A stretch of DNA of 64,000 nt from assembly GCA_942490945.1 (NCBI GenBank), contig CALNYZ010000018.1, positions 1,054,001-1,118,000 of the forward strand, written 5' to 3'. A program made the translations under genes and the position numbers. Origin of the DNA: CALNYZ01 sp942490945. Its GTDB lineage: Bacteria > Pseudomonadota > Gammaproteobacteria > UBA6429 > Thiohalophilaceae. Under the pieces are notes generated by a model. It was given only the letters and a program-made list of their open reading frames with translations. It was not told the DNA's origin and ran no database searches. This document shows positions 44,451 to 53,482 of this stretch, one piece after another (position 1 is the stretch's first letter; each line of letters begins with the position of its first letter).

Positions 44451-44586
44451 TTTAGCCATACAGTCATAATGGCCAGAAACCCTGTCGAGAGCCAGTTCAG
44501 GCTTGCATTGCCGCTGTTCAATCCGTAACATTCCCGCCTTTATTCCGATCGCGTTCGGAAAATTTCTCAATTTACAGGGTAGCAAC

Positions 44587-46377
44587 ATGCGCACGCATTA
44601 TTGTGGCGAAATAAATGAATCACATATCGATCAAACCATCACGGTTTGTGGCTGGGCGCATCGTCGTCGTGACCATGGCGGGGTTATATTTATTGATTTA
44701 CGTGATCGTGAAGGCCTGCTGCAGGTTGTGTATGATCCTGATATTGAAGATGTTTTTGCCACCGCTGAACGCGTGCGTAGCGAATTTGTACTGCGAGTAA
44801 CGGGCAGGGTACGCCAGCGTCCCGAAGGTACCACCAACCCCAACATGGCGACCGGCCAGATTGAAGTATTGGGCCAACAACTCGAAATCCTCAATCCATC
44901 CGAAACCCCGCCATTTCAGCTTGATGATGAGGATGTCTCGGAAGAACACCGCTTACGTTACCGCTACATCGATTTGCGTCGCCCGAAAATGTTTAATCGC
45001 ATGATGATGCGTTCGAAAATCACGCGCGAATTACGGCATTATCTTGAGCAAAATGGTTTTATGGAAATCGAAACCCCCATGCTCACGCGTGCCACACCCG
45101 AAGGTGCGCGCGATTATCTGGTACCGAGTCGGACACATGAGGGCAGCTTTTTTGCCTTGCCGCAATCGCCACAGTTATTCAAGCAGCTGTTAATGGTTGC
45201 AGGCATGGATCGTTATTATCAGGTTGTACGCTGTTTTCGTGATGAAGACTTACGAGCGGACAGGCAACCTGAGTTTACCCAGCTGGATATCGAGACGTCC
45301 TTCCTGGATGAAGAAACCATCATGAACCTGATGGAAGAAATGATGCGCGGGTTGTTCAAATCCATACTGGACGTGGAGTTACCCAATCCTTTCCCACGTA
45401 TGCCGCATTCGGAAGCCATGCAGCGCTATGGTAGTGACAAGCCGGATTTACGCATACCGCTTGAACTGATTGATCTGGGCGATGTGATGGCAAATGTGGA
45501 TTTCAAGGTGTTCAGTGGTCCGGCCAAGGATCCTGATGGACGTGTTGCCGCCTTATGCCTGCCCAAGGGTGGCGAACTGAGCCGCAAAGATATTGATAAT
45601 TATACGGCCTATGTCGCAATTTATGGTGCCAGAGGTCTGGCATGGATAAAAGTCAACGACCTCAGCAAAGGTAAAGATGGCCTGCAATCACCGATTGTAA
45701 AAAATCTGAGTGATGAAGCTATTGCGGCAATTCTGCAACGCACTGGCGCAGCAGATGGGGATATTATTTTCTTCGGTGCCGACAAGGCCAAGGTCGTCAA
45801 TGAAGCCTTGGGTGCCTTGCGTATCAAGCTGGGGATAGACCGAAACCTGTTGACTTCGGTCTGGCAACCGATGTGGGTGGTAGATTTCCCCATGTTTGAA
45901 TTTGACGAAGCAAACAAACGCTGGGCGGCACTACATCATCCGTTCACCGCACCACAAACAAATGATGCGCAGACCCTGCTGGATAACCCGGGCAGCAGTC
46001 TGTCGCGAGCTTACGATATGGTGCTTAATGGTACCGAGCTCGGTGGCGGTTCGATACGTATTCATGCTGCGGCAATTCAGGCTGCGGTATTCACCTTGCT
46101 GGGTATTTCCGATGCGGAAGCAAAGGACAAGTTCGGCTTCCTGCTGGATGCGCTCAAATATGGTTGCCCACCACATGGCGGGATTGCCTTCGGGCTGGAC
46201 CGGCTGGTCATGCTCATGAGTGGCGCAGATTCCATCCGTGATGTCATGGCTTTCCCGAAAACCCAGACAGCGAGTTGTTTGCTGACCCAGGCGCCTTCAG
46301 CGGTGAGTCCGGCACAATTGCGTGAGCTGCACATCAAATTACGCACAAAATCTGGCGATAAAACCACCGAGTCGTAA
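44587..46377 (+). CDS. aspS: Aspartyl-tRNA synthetase
   Basis: Charges tRNA-Asp. 596 residues from ATG 44587, which has AGGG 7 bases before it and begins MRTHYCGEINESHIDQTITV CGW as usual; the in-frame ATG at 44503 would add an unsupported leader. OB-fold anticodon domain (~1-110), class II motif 2 region FRDEDLRADRQPEFTQLD, the bacterial GAD insertion (~290-420), and motif 3 GIAFGLDRLVMLM are present. The C-terminal FPKTQTASCLLTQAPS is typical. Confidence 0.97.
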   Translation: MRTHYCGEINESHIDQTITVCGWAHRRRDHGGVIFIDLRDREGLLQVVYDPDIEDVFATAERVRSEFVLRVTGRVRQRPEGTTNPNMATGQIEVLGQQLEILNPSETPPFQLDDEDVSEEHRLRYRYIDLRRPKMFNRMMMRSKITRELRHYLEQNGFMEIETPMLTRATPEGARDYLVPSRTHEGSFFALPQSPQLFKQLLMVAGMDRYYQVVRCFRDEDLRADRQPEFTQLDIETSFLDEETIMNLMEEMMRGLFKSILDVELPNPFPRMPHSEAMQRYGSDKPDLRIPLELIDLGDVMANVDFKVFSGPAKDPDGRVAALCLPKGGELSRKDIDNYTAYVAIYGARGLAWIKVNDLSKGKDGLQSPIVKNLSDEAIAAILQRTGAADGDIIFFGADKAKVVNEALGALRIKLGIDRNLLTSVWQPMWVVDFPMFEFDEANKRWAALHHPFTAPQTNDAQTLLDNPGSSLSRAYDMVLNGTELGGGSIRIHAAAIQAAVFTLLGISDAEAKDKFGFLLDALKYGCPPHGGIAFGLDRLVMLMSGADSIRDVMAFPKTQTASCLLTQAPSAVSPAQLRELHIKLRTKSGDKTTES

Positions 46378-46520
46378 TATATGCGCAGAATTGCAGCAGA
46401 TTATTCCGCCAAATGGCTGTTTTTCCTAGAGTATTCCCACTAAAATCAATTTAATGTAGCTTATGTTATTGGCAACATTTGCCGATAAAAACAAATATAT
46501 TTAGTGTACAAGGAATTTTC

Positions 46521-46673
46521 GTGGGTGTTGTTGGGGCTCGTCAAAGTCAATCATACAGAATCAAGTGGTCGCATCAGATGGATTTGACACCAGCACGTTG
46601 TAAACACATTTTCTGTAAGAATCATTTTATCGCATCCGGCAAAATGTCCGACAAGGAATGGGAACGTTTGTGA
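46521..46673 (+). CDS. Candidate small ORF coupled to the CHASE2 kinase gene
   Basis: A 50-residue ORF (start MGVVGARQSQ, end GKMSDKEWERL) not matching any family I know. AAGGA (46510-46514) lies 6 bases before its GTG, which is an ideal spacing, and its TGA overlaps the GTG start of the kinase gene as GTGA. Those two features argue for real translation. It is basic in the middle, with two Cys, and has no membrane segment. It could instead only serve to couple translation. Confidence 0.4.
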   Translation: MGVVGARQSQSYRIKWSHQMDLTPARCKHIFCKNHFIASGKMSDKEWERL

Positions 46674-49222
46674 GCACTGCATTTTGGAAAACGGATTGGG
46701 TGATTGGCATACTGGTGGTGCTGGTGTGTTTTACTTTTTCACAATCCAGGCCGCTTCGAGCAGTCGACTGGCTTGCTTATGATATGGCGGCGAGCTTTTC
46801 AACTTCCCGTCCGGCCAATCAGAATGTCGTGGTCGTGGCGATTGATAACGAAGCCCTGAAAGAATTAGGCGCATGGCCCTGGTCACGCGATATTCTTGCA
46901 GAAGTGACACGGCGTATTTCACTGGCTCGTCCGGCGGTAATTGGTTTCGCCTTGCCGTTTGACAAAAAACAAAGCTCCCAGGGACTGGAGTACATTACCA
47001 AGTTGCGCGAGTTGCTCGATGCCAAGGGTCGTAGCAGCAAGGAGATCAAGCATTTATTAACGCAGGCGGAACACAATCTGAATGCGGATGATGTGTTTCT
47101 GTCAGCATTAAGAAATTCTGGCCGTATCGTATTCGCCATACCCTACCAACTCAGCAGTAATCAGACACAGCAACAGCCACACGAATTAAATACTTATTTA
47201 AAACGTTATGCATTGCATAACGTGGCCAACATTCCTGAATCTGGTAACTGGTTTACCAATTTATTTCGCCGTAATCCGGTACCGATTGCAGATGTAATTT
47301 ATCCGCCAATAGAAGATTTAACCCGTTATGTTGGTGCAGTCGGACACATTAATCTTGGTATAGGTAATCTGGATGTGTTTCGACATGAGCCGCTGATTGT
47401 GCAATACGGACAGGATTATATTCCTTCGTTTTCACTTATGCTGGCAATTCGTAACAATAACAAGTCAGTGAAAAACATTGCTGTCGATCTGGATGAAGGT
47501 GTAACTATCGACAATAAAAAAGTCATCACAGATAACCGGTTGCAAGTGTATCCACGATTTTATTTGAGTAAATCTGGCGAAACCGCTTTCGAAACCATCT
47601 CGATTACCAAGGTTTATAAAGACGAAACCAAGATTTCTGATTTCAAAGATAAAATTGTCATTATCGGTTTAACGACAAAACAACATACTGCGCATTTACA
47701 AACACCCATCGGGGTCAGTATGCCGCCAGTGAATATTGCTGCACACACAGTATCGAGTCTGGTCAGCCAGGATCAGTATGTCATTCCCCAAATAACAAGG
47801 ATTATCCAGTTAATCGCCTATGTGTTGGTTGCGTTTTATCTGATTTTTCTTTTGCCACGACTTCGTGTCAGCACCGGACTGGTAGTGAGTCTGTTGCTAT
47901 TGATCGGTTTTATTAATGCACATTTTATCGCGATGATTTCCAGCGCAGTATGGGTGCCCTTGATGGTGCCGGCAGTTGCACTGGTTATCGGTCATATTGT
48001 GATTGGTGTGAAACATTATTTTGAAGACAGTTTCGGCCATGTAAAAGCGGAATTATCCAGCGCGAATATGGCACTTGGACAATCTTTCCATGCGCAAGGA
48101 CAACTTGATCAGGCATTTGAAAAATATCGTAAATGTAATATTACACCTGATGTATTGCACAGTTTGTACAATCTTGGACTGGACTATGAAAGAAAGCGCC
48201 AGCTTAGCAAGGCGGCAGCGGTGTTCAAATACATCACTCTGTATGACGCGTCATATCATGATGTACAGGAACGATTGGGGCGCAACAAACAGGTTTCGGA
48301 TGCCATGGTCTTTGGTGGCGGTCCAAAAACTAACAATAATATGAATGGCACCCTGATTCTGGACAACACCGGTATACAAAAACCCATGATTGGCCGATAT
48401 CAGATCGACGAAGAGCTGGGACGCGGTGCGATGGGTATGGTTTATCTCGGGCATGATCCAAAAATTGGCCGCACAGTCGCGATTAAAACCATGATGTTAT
48501 CGCAGGAATTCGAAGATGACAAAATTGAAGATGTTAAACGGCGTTTTTACCGCGAAGCAGAAACAGCGGGGCGGCTGAATCATCCAAACATAGTCACAAT
48601 TTACGATGTAGGTGAAGATCAGGACTTGTCCTACATTGCAATGGATTACCTGAAGGGGTCATCGTTAGACGAGTTTTGCAAACCGGAGAGTTTGCTGTCA
48701 GCGACGGAGGTCTTTGATATTGTCGCGCAAGTGGCTGATGCGCTTGAATATGCACAAAAGCAAAATGTGGTGCATCGCGATATCAAGCCGGCAAACATCA
48801 TGTATGATCCGGCAACCAAAACCCTCAAGGTAACTGATTTCGGCGTGGCATGCTTAACCGATGCCAGCAAGACAAAAACCGGGACGATCCTGGGTAGTCC
48901 CTCCTATATGTCACCGGAACAACTTGCCGGTAAGCGAGTGGATGGGCGATCGGATTTGTTTTCACTGGGCGTGACATTTTACCAGTTACTGACCGGCGAA
49001 TTACCGTTTATAGGCGAATCAATGGCAAGCCTGATGTACAAAATTACCAACGAAAAGCATCCGGATATTCGCATGTTCAGGCCCGATCTGCCTGCATGTG
49101 TCAGTACCGTTATGAACAAGGCATTACAAAAAGATTTGGAAAAACGTTTTCAAACAGGTGAACGAATGGCGAGTGCAATTCATCGTTGTCGTGAGCGTAT
49201 CGGAAAGAAGAAGGATAGCTAG
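46670..49222 (+). CDS. CHASE2-domain membrane Ser/Thr protein kinase
   Basis: An 850-residue sensor kinase. N-terminal membrane helix, then an extracytoplasmic CHASE2 domain (~25-370: VVVVAIDNEALKELGAWPWS is its signature), three membrane helices (~378-450), a TPR-like stretch (~470-530: LYNLGLDYERKRQLSKAAAV), and a Hanks-type kinase (~573-845). The kinase has the Gly loop LGRGAMGMVYLG, HRDIKPANIMYD, TDFGVA and SPSYMSPEQ, so it should be active. GTG 46670 was chosen because ATG 46658 directly abuts its AAGGA. It heads a kinase-phosphatase-FHA-FHA operon. Confidence 0.88.
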   Translation: MSTAFWKTDWVIGILVVLVCFTFSQSRPLRAVDWLAYDMAASFSTSRPANQNVVVVAIDNEALKELGAWPWSRDILAEVTRRISLARPAVIGFALPFDKKQSSQGLEYITKLRELLDAKGRSSKEIKHLLTQAEHNLNADDVFLSALRNSGRIVFAIPYQLSSNQTQQQPHELNTYLKRYALHNVANIPESGNWFTNLFRRNPVPIADVIYPPIEDLTRYVGAVGHINLGIGNLDVFRHEPLIVQYGQDYIPSFSLMLAIRNNNKSVKNIAVDLDEGVTIDNKKVITDNRLQVYPRFYLSKSGETAFETISITKVYKDETKISDFKDKIVIIGLTTKQHTAHLQTPIGVSMPPVNIAAHTVSSLVSQDQYVIPQITRIIQLIAYVLVAFYLIFLLPRLRVSTGLVVSLLLLIGFINAHFIAMISSAVWVPLMVPAVALVIGHIVIGVKHYFEDSFGHVKAELSSANMALGQSFHAQGQLDQAFEKYRKCNITPDVLHSLYNLGLDYERKRQLSKAAAVFKYITLYDASYHDVQERLGRNKQVSDAMVFGGGPKTNNNMNGTLILDNTGIQKPMIGRYQIDEELGRGAMGMVYLGHDPKIGRTVAIKTMMLSQEFEDDKIEDVKRRFYREAETAGRLNHPNIVTIYDVGEDQDLSYIAMDYLKGSSLDEFCKPESLLSATEVFDIVAQVADALEYAQKQNVVHRDIKPANIMYDPATKTLKVTDFGVACLTDASKTKTGTILGSPSYMSPEQLAGKRVDGRSDLFSLGVTFYQLLTGELPFIGESMASLMYKITNEKHPDIRMFRPDLPACVSTVMNKALQKDLEKRFQTGERMASAIHRCRERIGKKKDS

Positions 49223-50023
49223 GTGAGCGACTCAACATTAAAGCTGTTGGTTCATGGTGTGACAGATGTTGGCCTGATCCGTGAGCATAACGAAGATTGT
49301 ATAGACTGGGACAAGGATCGCGGTCTGTTTTTGCTGGCAGATGGAATGGGCGGTCATAATGCAGGCGAAGTCGCAAGTGAGCTTGCGATTCAATCTGTCA
49401 AGCGCGCATTATACGAAGTGTTAACACCTGAAATTGTTGAATCGGAAGTCGTTGATCTGAAAAATGCGATGTATGATGCGATAGTGTTTGCCAATCAGGA
49501 AATATACGAGCAGTCTCATGAACGTCCGGAGTGTGCCGGGATGGGGACGACCCTGGTCGTCGCGCTTGTGCAAAATAATACAGCTATTGTCGCAAATGTT
49601 GGTGATTCACGTATGTATCATATGCATGAAGGCAAATTGCAGCAAATAACTACCGATCATTCCCTGGTGCAGGAAATGGTCGATGGTGGCTTTCTTACCG
49701 AAGCCGAAGCGCAAAAATCGGTGTCCCGCAATCTCATTACGCGTGCGCTGGGTATTGCCGAGGATGTGGATGTGGACATTCATGAGCATGAAATCGCTGT
49801 GGGTGATTTCTTCCTGATGTGTTCAGACGGATTGACCGACCTTGTGACAGACAGCGAAATTTCAACTATTCTCAATGAAAACAAAAGCGACATGGAAAAG
49901 GCCGGACAGGAACTGGTCAACAGTGCAAATAATCGGGGCGGGAAAGATAATACATCGATTATTCTGATCGCCGCAAAAAAGGCGTATTCAGATGAACAGG
50001 GATATGAAGATTCACAAGCATGA
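49223..50023 (+). CDS. PP2C-type Ser/Thr protein phosphatase
   Basis: A 266-residue metal-dependent phosphatase that would reverse the kinase. Conserved PPM motifs are present: REHNEDCIDWD, LLADGMGGHNAGEVAS (metal-binding Asp), MGTTLVVAL, VGDSRMYHM and CSDGLTDLV, then GGKDNTS. Start GTG directly follows the kinase stop with no spacer, so translation is coupled. No membrane segment; cytoplasmic. It resembles Stp1/PppA. Confidence 0.93.
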   Translation: MSDSTLKLLVHGVTDVGLIREHNEDCIDWDKDRGLFLLADGMGGHNAGEVASELAIQSVKRALYEVLTPEIVESEVVDLKNAMYDAIVFANQEIYEQSHERPECAGMGTTLVVALVQNNTAIVANVGDSRMYHMHEGKLQQITTDHSLVQEMVDGGFLTEAEAQKSVSRNLITRALGIAEDVDVDIHEHEIAVGDFFLMCSDGLTDLVTDSEISTILNENKSDMEKAGQELVNSANNRGGKDNTSIILIAAKKAYSDEQGYEDSQA

Positions 50024-50085
50024 AGTAATTGAATGAATTAAATGTCAGATTGATATTTGGTAAAGCAAATTAAGGAAAGTAATTA

Positions 50086-50718
50086 ATGCCAAGACTCATA
50101 CTTACCCATGATGGCGCAGCGATACGTGAATTTGAACTGAACAAGGAACGAATCACAATCGGCCGCAAGCCACATAATGAAATACACATCGATGATCCGA
50201 CTGTCAGCGGTGAACATGCTGCTATCCTTACTTTGCAACATGCCTATGTGGAAGATCTGAACAGCACCAATGGAACCCGCTTAAATGGCAAGAAGGTTAC
50301 CAAGCGGCAATTACAGCACGGCGATGTAATAAAAATTGGTCGGCACGAATTTAAATTCGTCGACGATGCGACGAATAATTTTGAGCGGACGGTCGTACTT
50401 GCACCCGATCATGCTGCAGAAACCTCAGCAGCCAAAAAAGCACCCAAAAAAGTTTATGTGAAAGTGATTGCCGGTCCAAAAGTTGGCGAAACAATTGTTC
50501 TGAACAAGTCGTATACCACCCTGGGTTCACCCGGGGGACAGGTTGCTGTTATTGCGCGTCGTGGTGCAAATTATTATCTGATGCCCATGAGCGGCACCGC
50601 GAAAAGCAAGCCACCCATCGTTAATGGTGCCCTGCTTGGCGCAAAGAGTGAGCTGTTAAAACAGGGAGACATGATCGAAGTTTCCGGCTCTAAACTGGAA
50701 TTTAATGAAGAATTTTAA
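50086..50718 (+). CDS. FHA-domain protein with a second, degenerate FHA domain
   Basis: A 210-residue cytoplasmic protein. FHA1 (~1-90) has the phosphothreonine-binding set: IGRKPHNEIHI, SGEHA, NSTNGTRLNG. Residues ~118-210 repeat the FHA outline (GETIVLNKSYTTLGSPG ... PPIVNGALLG ... LKQGDMIEVSGSKLEF) but lack the Arg and Ser-x-x-His, so this half probably does not bind phosphopeptides. As third gene of the kinase-phosphatase set it is a likely effector or scaffold. Confidence 0.88.
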   Translation: MPRLILTHDGAAIREFELNKERITIGRKPHNEIHIDDPTVSGEHAAILTLQHAYVEDLNSTNGTRLNGKKVTKRQLQHGDVIKIGRHEFKFVDDATNNFERTVVLAPDHAAETSAAKKAPKKVYVKVIAGPKVGETIVLNKSYTTLGSPGGQVAVIARRGANYYLMPMSGTAKSKPPIVNGALLGAKSELLKQGDMIEVSGSKLEFNEEF

Positions 50719-50731
50719 CTGCTAGATTGTT

Positions 50732-51091
50732 GTGGCCAAACTGATTCTCAAACGTGACGGTATTAATCTGAGCAATTATACGCTCGACGATTCAGTGACG
50801 GGTATCGGTCGCAATCCGGATAATCAGATAACTATCGATGACTATGCGGTGAGTGGAATGCATGCTGAAGTGCAAACCCGCAAAAATCCCTACCTTGATA
50901 ACGATAATGATTATTTTCTCGTCGATCTGGGATCCACTAATGGTAGCTTTGTTAACGATGAGCGAGTGGAGGAATATTTGCTGAAACATGGCGATATTGT
51001 CCGTATAGGGAGCCATGAGTTTACCTTCGATAGTGGTGTCGCACCGGAACATCTACGTACAGCTATTTACTTACCTGAAGACGATGGCTAG
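50732..51091 (+). CDS. Single FHA-domain protein
   Basis: A 119-residue protein that is almost entirely one FHA domain: IGRNPDNQITI, SGMHAEV, LGSTNGSFVND and HGDIVRIGSHEFTF. Start is GTG 13 bases after the previous stop. The binding residues are intact, so it should recognise phosphothreonine made by the upstream kinase. Its N-terminus (LILKRDGINLSNYTL) resembles that of the other FHA gene, suggesting duplication. Confidence 0.88.
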   Translation: MAKLILKRDGINLSNYTLDDSVTGIGRNPDNQITIDDYAVSGMHAEVQTRKNPYLDNDNDYFLVDLGSTNGSFVNDERVEEYLLKHGDIVRIGSHEFTFDSGVAPEHLRTAIYLPEDDG

Positions 51092-51402
51092 ATATTAAAA
51101 GCCAGCCCGCCAGTCATTTTTTCTGGCTATTTACCTTTGAACAATCCCCACCTGCGACATTAATACCCAACTTCTTTCCTTGTCACAAACCGCTGTGTGC
51201 TGACACGGCGTGTGAAATTTGCAGATAATGCCAGGCTTAAAATTAAGTTGTTGTTTTATATGTAACTATTATGATTAACTTTTACCTGCGCGGTTCGTAG
51301 TTACCGCTAACAGGCGAATCGGCGCTGCCAATGTGCTGCCCGAGTGGTAAACTAACGTTACTATAAATTAGATTGTCCTGAGGAAAGCAGTAGGAGTGGT
51401 TT
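51092..51402 (+). other. Intergenic region before yebC
   Basis: No gene is visible in these 311 bases. AGCCAG (51100-51105) and CTGGCT (51123-51128) form a loose inverted repeat around a six-T run, possibly a weak bidirectional terminator ending the FHA operon. The rest is AT-rich. A TATAAA at 51362-51367 may be the yebC -10, and AGGAG at 51392-51396 is the yebC ribosome site. Confidence 0.45.
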
Positions 51403-52152
51403 ATGGCAGGCCATAGTAAATGGGCAAATATTCAACACCGTAAAAAAGCGCAAGATGCCAAGCGCGGCAAGTTGTTTACCAAATTAATCCGTGAAATTAC
51501 CGTTGCGGCCCGCATGGGTGGCGGTGACCCGGAAGCGAATCCCCGTCTGCGCGATGCCATTGCCAAGGCGCTGGCCGGCAACATGACTCGTGATACCATC
51601 GACCGTGCAGTGAAAAGGGGTTCCGGTGATGTTGGTGATGACAATTATGACGAAGTGCGTTATGAAGGTTATGCGCCTGCAGGCGTAGCTGTGATGGTCG
51701 AATGTCTCACCGATAATCTGAACCGAACGGTTTCAGATGTTCGTCACGCCTTTACAAAATCAGGCGGCAATCTGGGTACGGATGGTTCGGTGGCCTATCT
51801 GTTTACCAAGCAGGGCATCATTTCTTATCCAGCAGGTAGTGATGAAGACAAGATTATGGAAATTGCACTGGAGGCAGGTGCGGAAGACATTGTCACGAAT
51901 GATGATGGCAGTGTCGATGTTTTTACCGCCTGGGAAGACTTTACTTCGATTAAACAGGCTATGATAGATTCATCGTTTGAACCGCAACATGCCGAGGTAA
52001 CCATGAACCCGTCGCTTAGTGTCGCATTGAATGTTGAAGACGCAGAAAAAGTAATGCGGTTGGTTGATATGCTGGAAGATCTGGATGATGTACAGAATGT
52101 TTATACCAATGCAGATTTTACTGAAGAAGTGATGCAAGCACTGGCTGGTTAA
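51403..52152 (+). CDS. yebC: YebC/TACO1-family protein
   Basis: A 249-residue protein beginning MAGHSKWANIQHRKKAQDAK, the family hallmark. Three-domain architecture with KLFTKLIREITVAARMGGGDP, NDNYDEVRYEGYAPAGVA-type and DGSVAYLFTKQG segments. YebC proteins have been linked both to transcriptional regulation and, more recently, to relief of ribosome stalling. It precedes ruvCAB, the common order. Confidence 0.96.
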   Translation: MAGHSKWANIQHRKKAQDAKRGKLFTKLIREITVAARMGGGDPEANPRLRDAIAKALAGNMTRDTIDRAVKRGSGDVGDDNYDEVRYEGYAPAGVAVMVECLTDNLNRTVSDVRHAFTKSGGNLGTDGSVAYLFTKQGIISYPAGSDEDKIMEIALEAGAEDIVTNDDGSVDVFTAWEDFTSIKQAMIDSSFEPQHAEVTMNPSLSVALNVEDAEKVMRLVDMLEDLDDVQNVYTNADFTEEVMQALAG

Positions 52153-52240
52153 ACAATTTAAGTAACAATTTCGTTACGAGAGAATGCACATACATAAATC
52201 ATGGTAAAAACTTGAATAATAGAGTGACAACAACTCAAAC

Positions 52241-52825
52241 ATGAAACGTATATTAGGCATTGACCCGGGTTCACGCAAAACCGGTTATGGCATTATCGAT
52301 GTATCCGGTAATAGCGTATCCTGGCTGGCAAGTGGCACTATTCAATGCGAAGCGAATTCACTGGCTGAACGGTTACACATGATAGCGTCGCATCTTGGAA
52401 CACTTATTACCGAACACCAGCCTGACACCGTTGCTATTGAGCAGGTGTTTGTCTATCGCAACCCGGATTCTGCGTTAAAACTTGGTCAGGCTCGCGGTGC
52501 AGCAATATCAGCGGTAGCCAGTTTTGGTATCCCGGTATTTGAATATGCGGCGCGTGAAGTTAAAAAAGCTATTGTTGGCAAGGGCAGTGCAAGCAAATTA
52601 CAGGTCCAACACATGGTGAAAGCCATCCTCGGTATTGCAGAGAGCCCGAAAGAAGATGCCGCCGATGCGCTTGCCATCGCTATCAGTCATGCGTATATGT
52701 CACAAATGAACAGTCAGCTGCAGGCGGCCTTGTCGAGCATTCAGGTGAATACCAGCATTACACAACATAAGTCCGGTAAACGTCGCAAGTTACGCTGGAG
52801 TGGTAACGGCTTGCCGATTAAATAA
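52241..52825 (+). CDS. ruvC: Holliday junction resolvase RuvC
   Basis: Endonuclease that cuts Holliday junctions. 194 residues. Catalytic acids are in LGIDPGSRKTGYG, VAIEQVFVYRN and EDAADALAIAISH. The C-terminal ~25 residues (HKSGKRRKLRWSG) form a basic tail slightly longer than in E. coli. First of ruvC-ruvA-ruvB. Confidence 0.97.
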   Translation: MKRILGIDPGSRKTGYGIIDVSGNSVSWLASGTIQCEANSLAERLHMIASHLGTLITEHQPDTVAIEQVFVYRNPDSALKLGQARGAAISAVASFGIPVFEYAAREVKKAIVGKGSASKLQVQHMVKAILGIAESPKEDAADALAIAISHAYMSQMNSQLQAALSSIQVNTSITQHKSGKRRKLRWSGNGLPIK

Positions 52826-52857
52826 TGATTATTAATTATTAAAGCAGACTGCAGTAT

Positions 52858-53460
52858 ATGATTGGTCGTATTACAGGAAAATTACTCATCAAACAACCGC
52901 CAATGCTCCTGGTGGATGTGAACGGTGTCGGATACGAGATTGAAGCGCCCATGTCGACGTTTTACCAATTGCCGTCGATTGAGCAGCCGGTAACATTGCA
53001 TACGCATTTGATCGTCCGTGAAGATGCCCAGATTCTGTGTGGTTTTGCCAGTGAAGCAGAGCGGCGTTTGTTTCGTATCCTGATTAAAATCAGCGGCGTT
53101 GGAGCAAAACTCGCGTTAAGTATTTTATCCGGCATGAGCGTGGATGATTTCGTGCGCTGTGTTTCTGCGAGCGATAGCAAAACACTGACACGTTTGCCTG
53201 GTGTCGGTAAAAAAACGGCCGAACGTTTGTTAATCGAAGTAAAAGATCGATTGAAAGACTGGCACTTGCCCGTTATTGAAACTACGGCTGAGGGAATAAG
53301 TATAACTACCAGTCATGAACCCAGTCATGAAGCGATGACGGCATTGATTGCACTGGGATACAAACCATCCGAAGCCAGCCGTATGGTCGAAACAGTCAAG
53401 CATGACCATGATAATAGTGAAGGCATTATCCGCGCCGCGTTAAAGGCGGTCGTCAATTAA
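52858..53460 (+). CDS. ruvA: Holliday junction DNA helicase subunit RuvA
   Basis: Tetrameric junction-binding protein. 200 residues: OB-fold start MIGRITGKLLIKQPPMLLVD, two HhH motifs (ISGVGAKLALSIL and LPGVGKKTAERLLIEVKDRL) and domain III (ALIALGYKPSEASRMV), which contacts RuvB. Lies 32 bases after ruvC. Confidence 0.97.
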   Translation: MIGRITGKLLIKQPPMLLVDVNGVGYEIEAPMSTFYQLPSIEQPVTLHTHLIVREDAQILCGFASEAERRLFRILIKISGVGAKLALSILSGMSVDDFVRCVSASDSKTLTRLPGVGKKTAERLLIEVKDRLKDWHLPVIETTAEGISITTSHEPSHEAMTALIALGYKPSEASRMVETVKHDHDNSEGIIRAALKAVVN

Positions 53461-53482
53461 AAATGGTGAGTAGTAAAATCAC

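Noticed and set aside
44201..44521. Antisense 106-codon ORF over the fmdB-like gene
   Set aside because: It mirrors the low-complexity Ser/Thr tail of the real gene and has no ribosome site.
46670..51091. Type VI secretion locus
   Set aside because: Only the kinase, phosphatase and FHA genes are present; no tss genes flank them.
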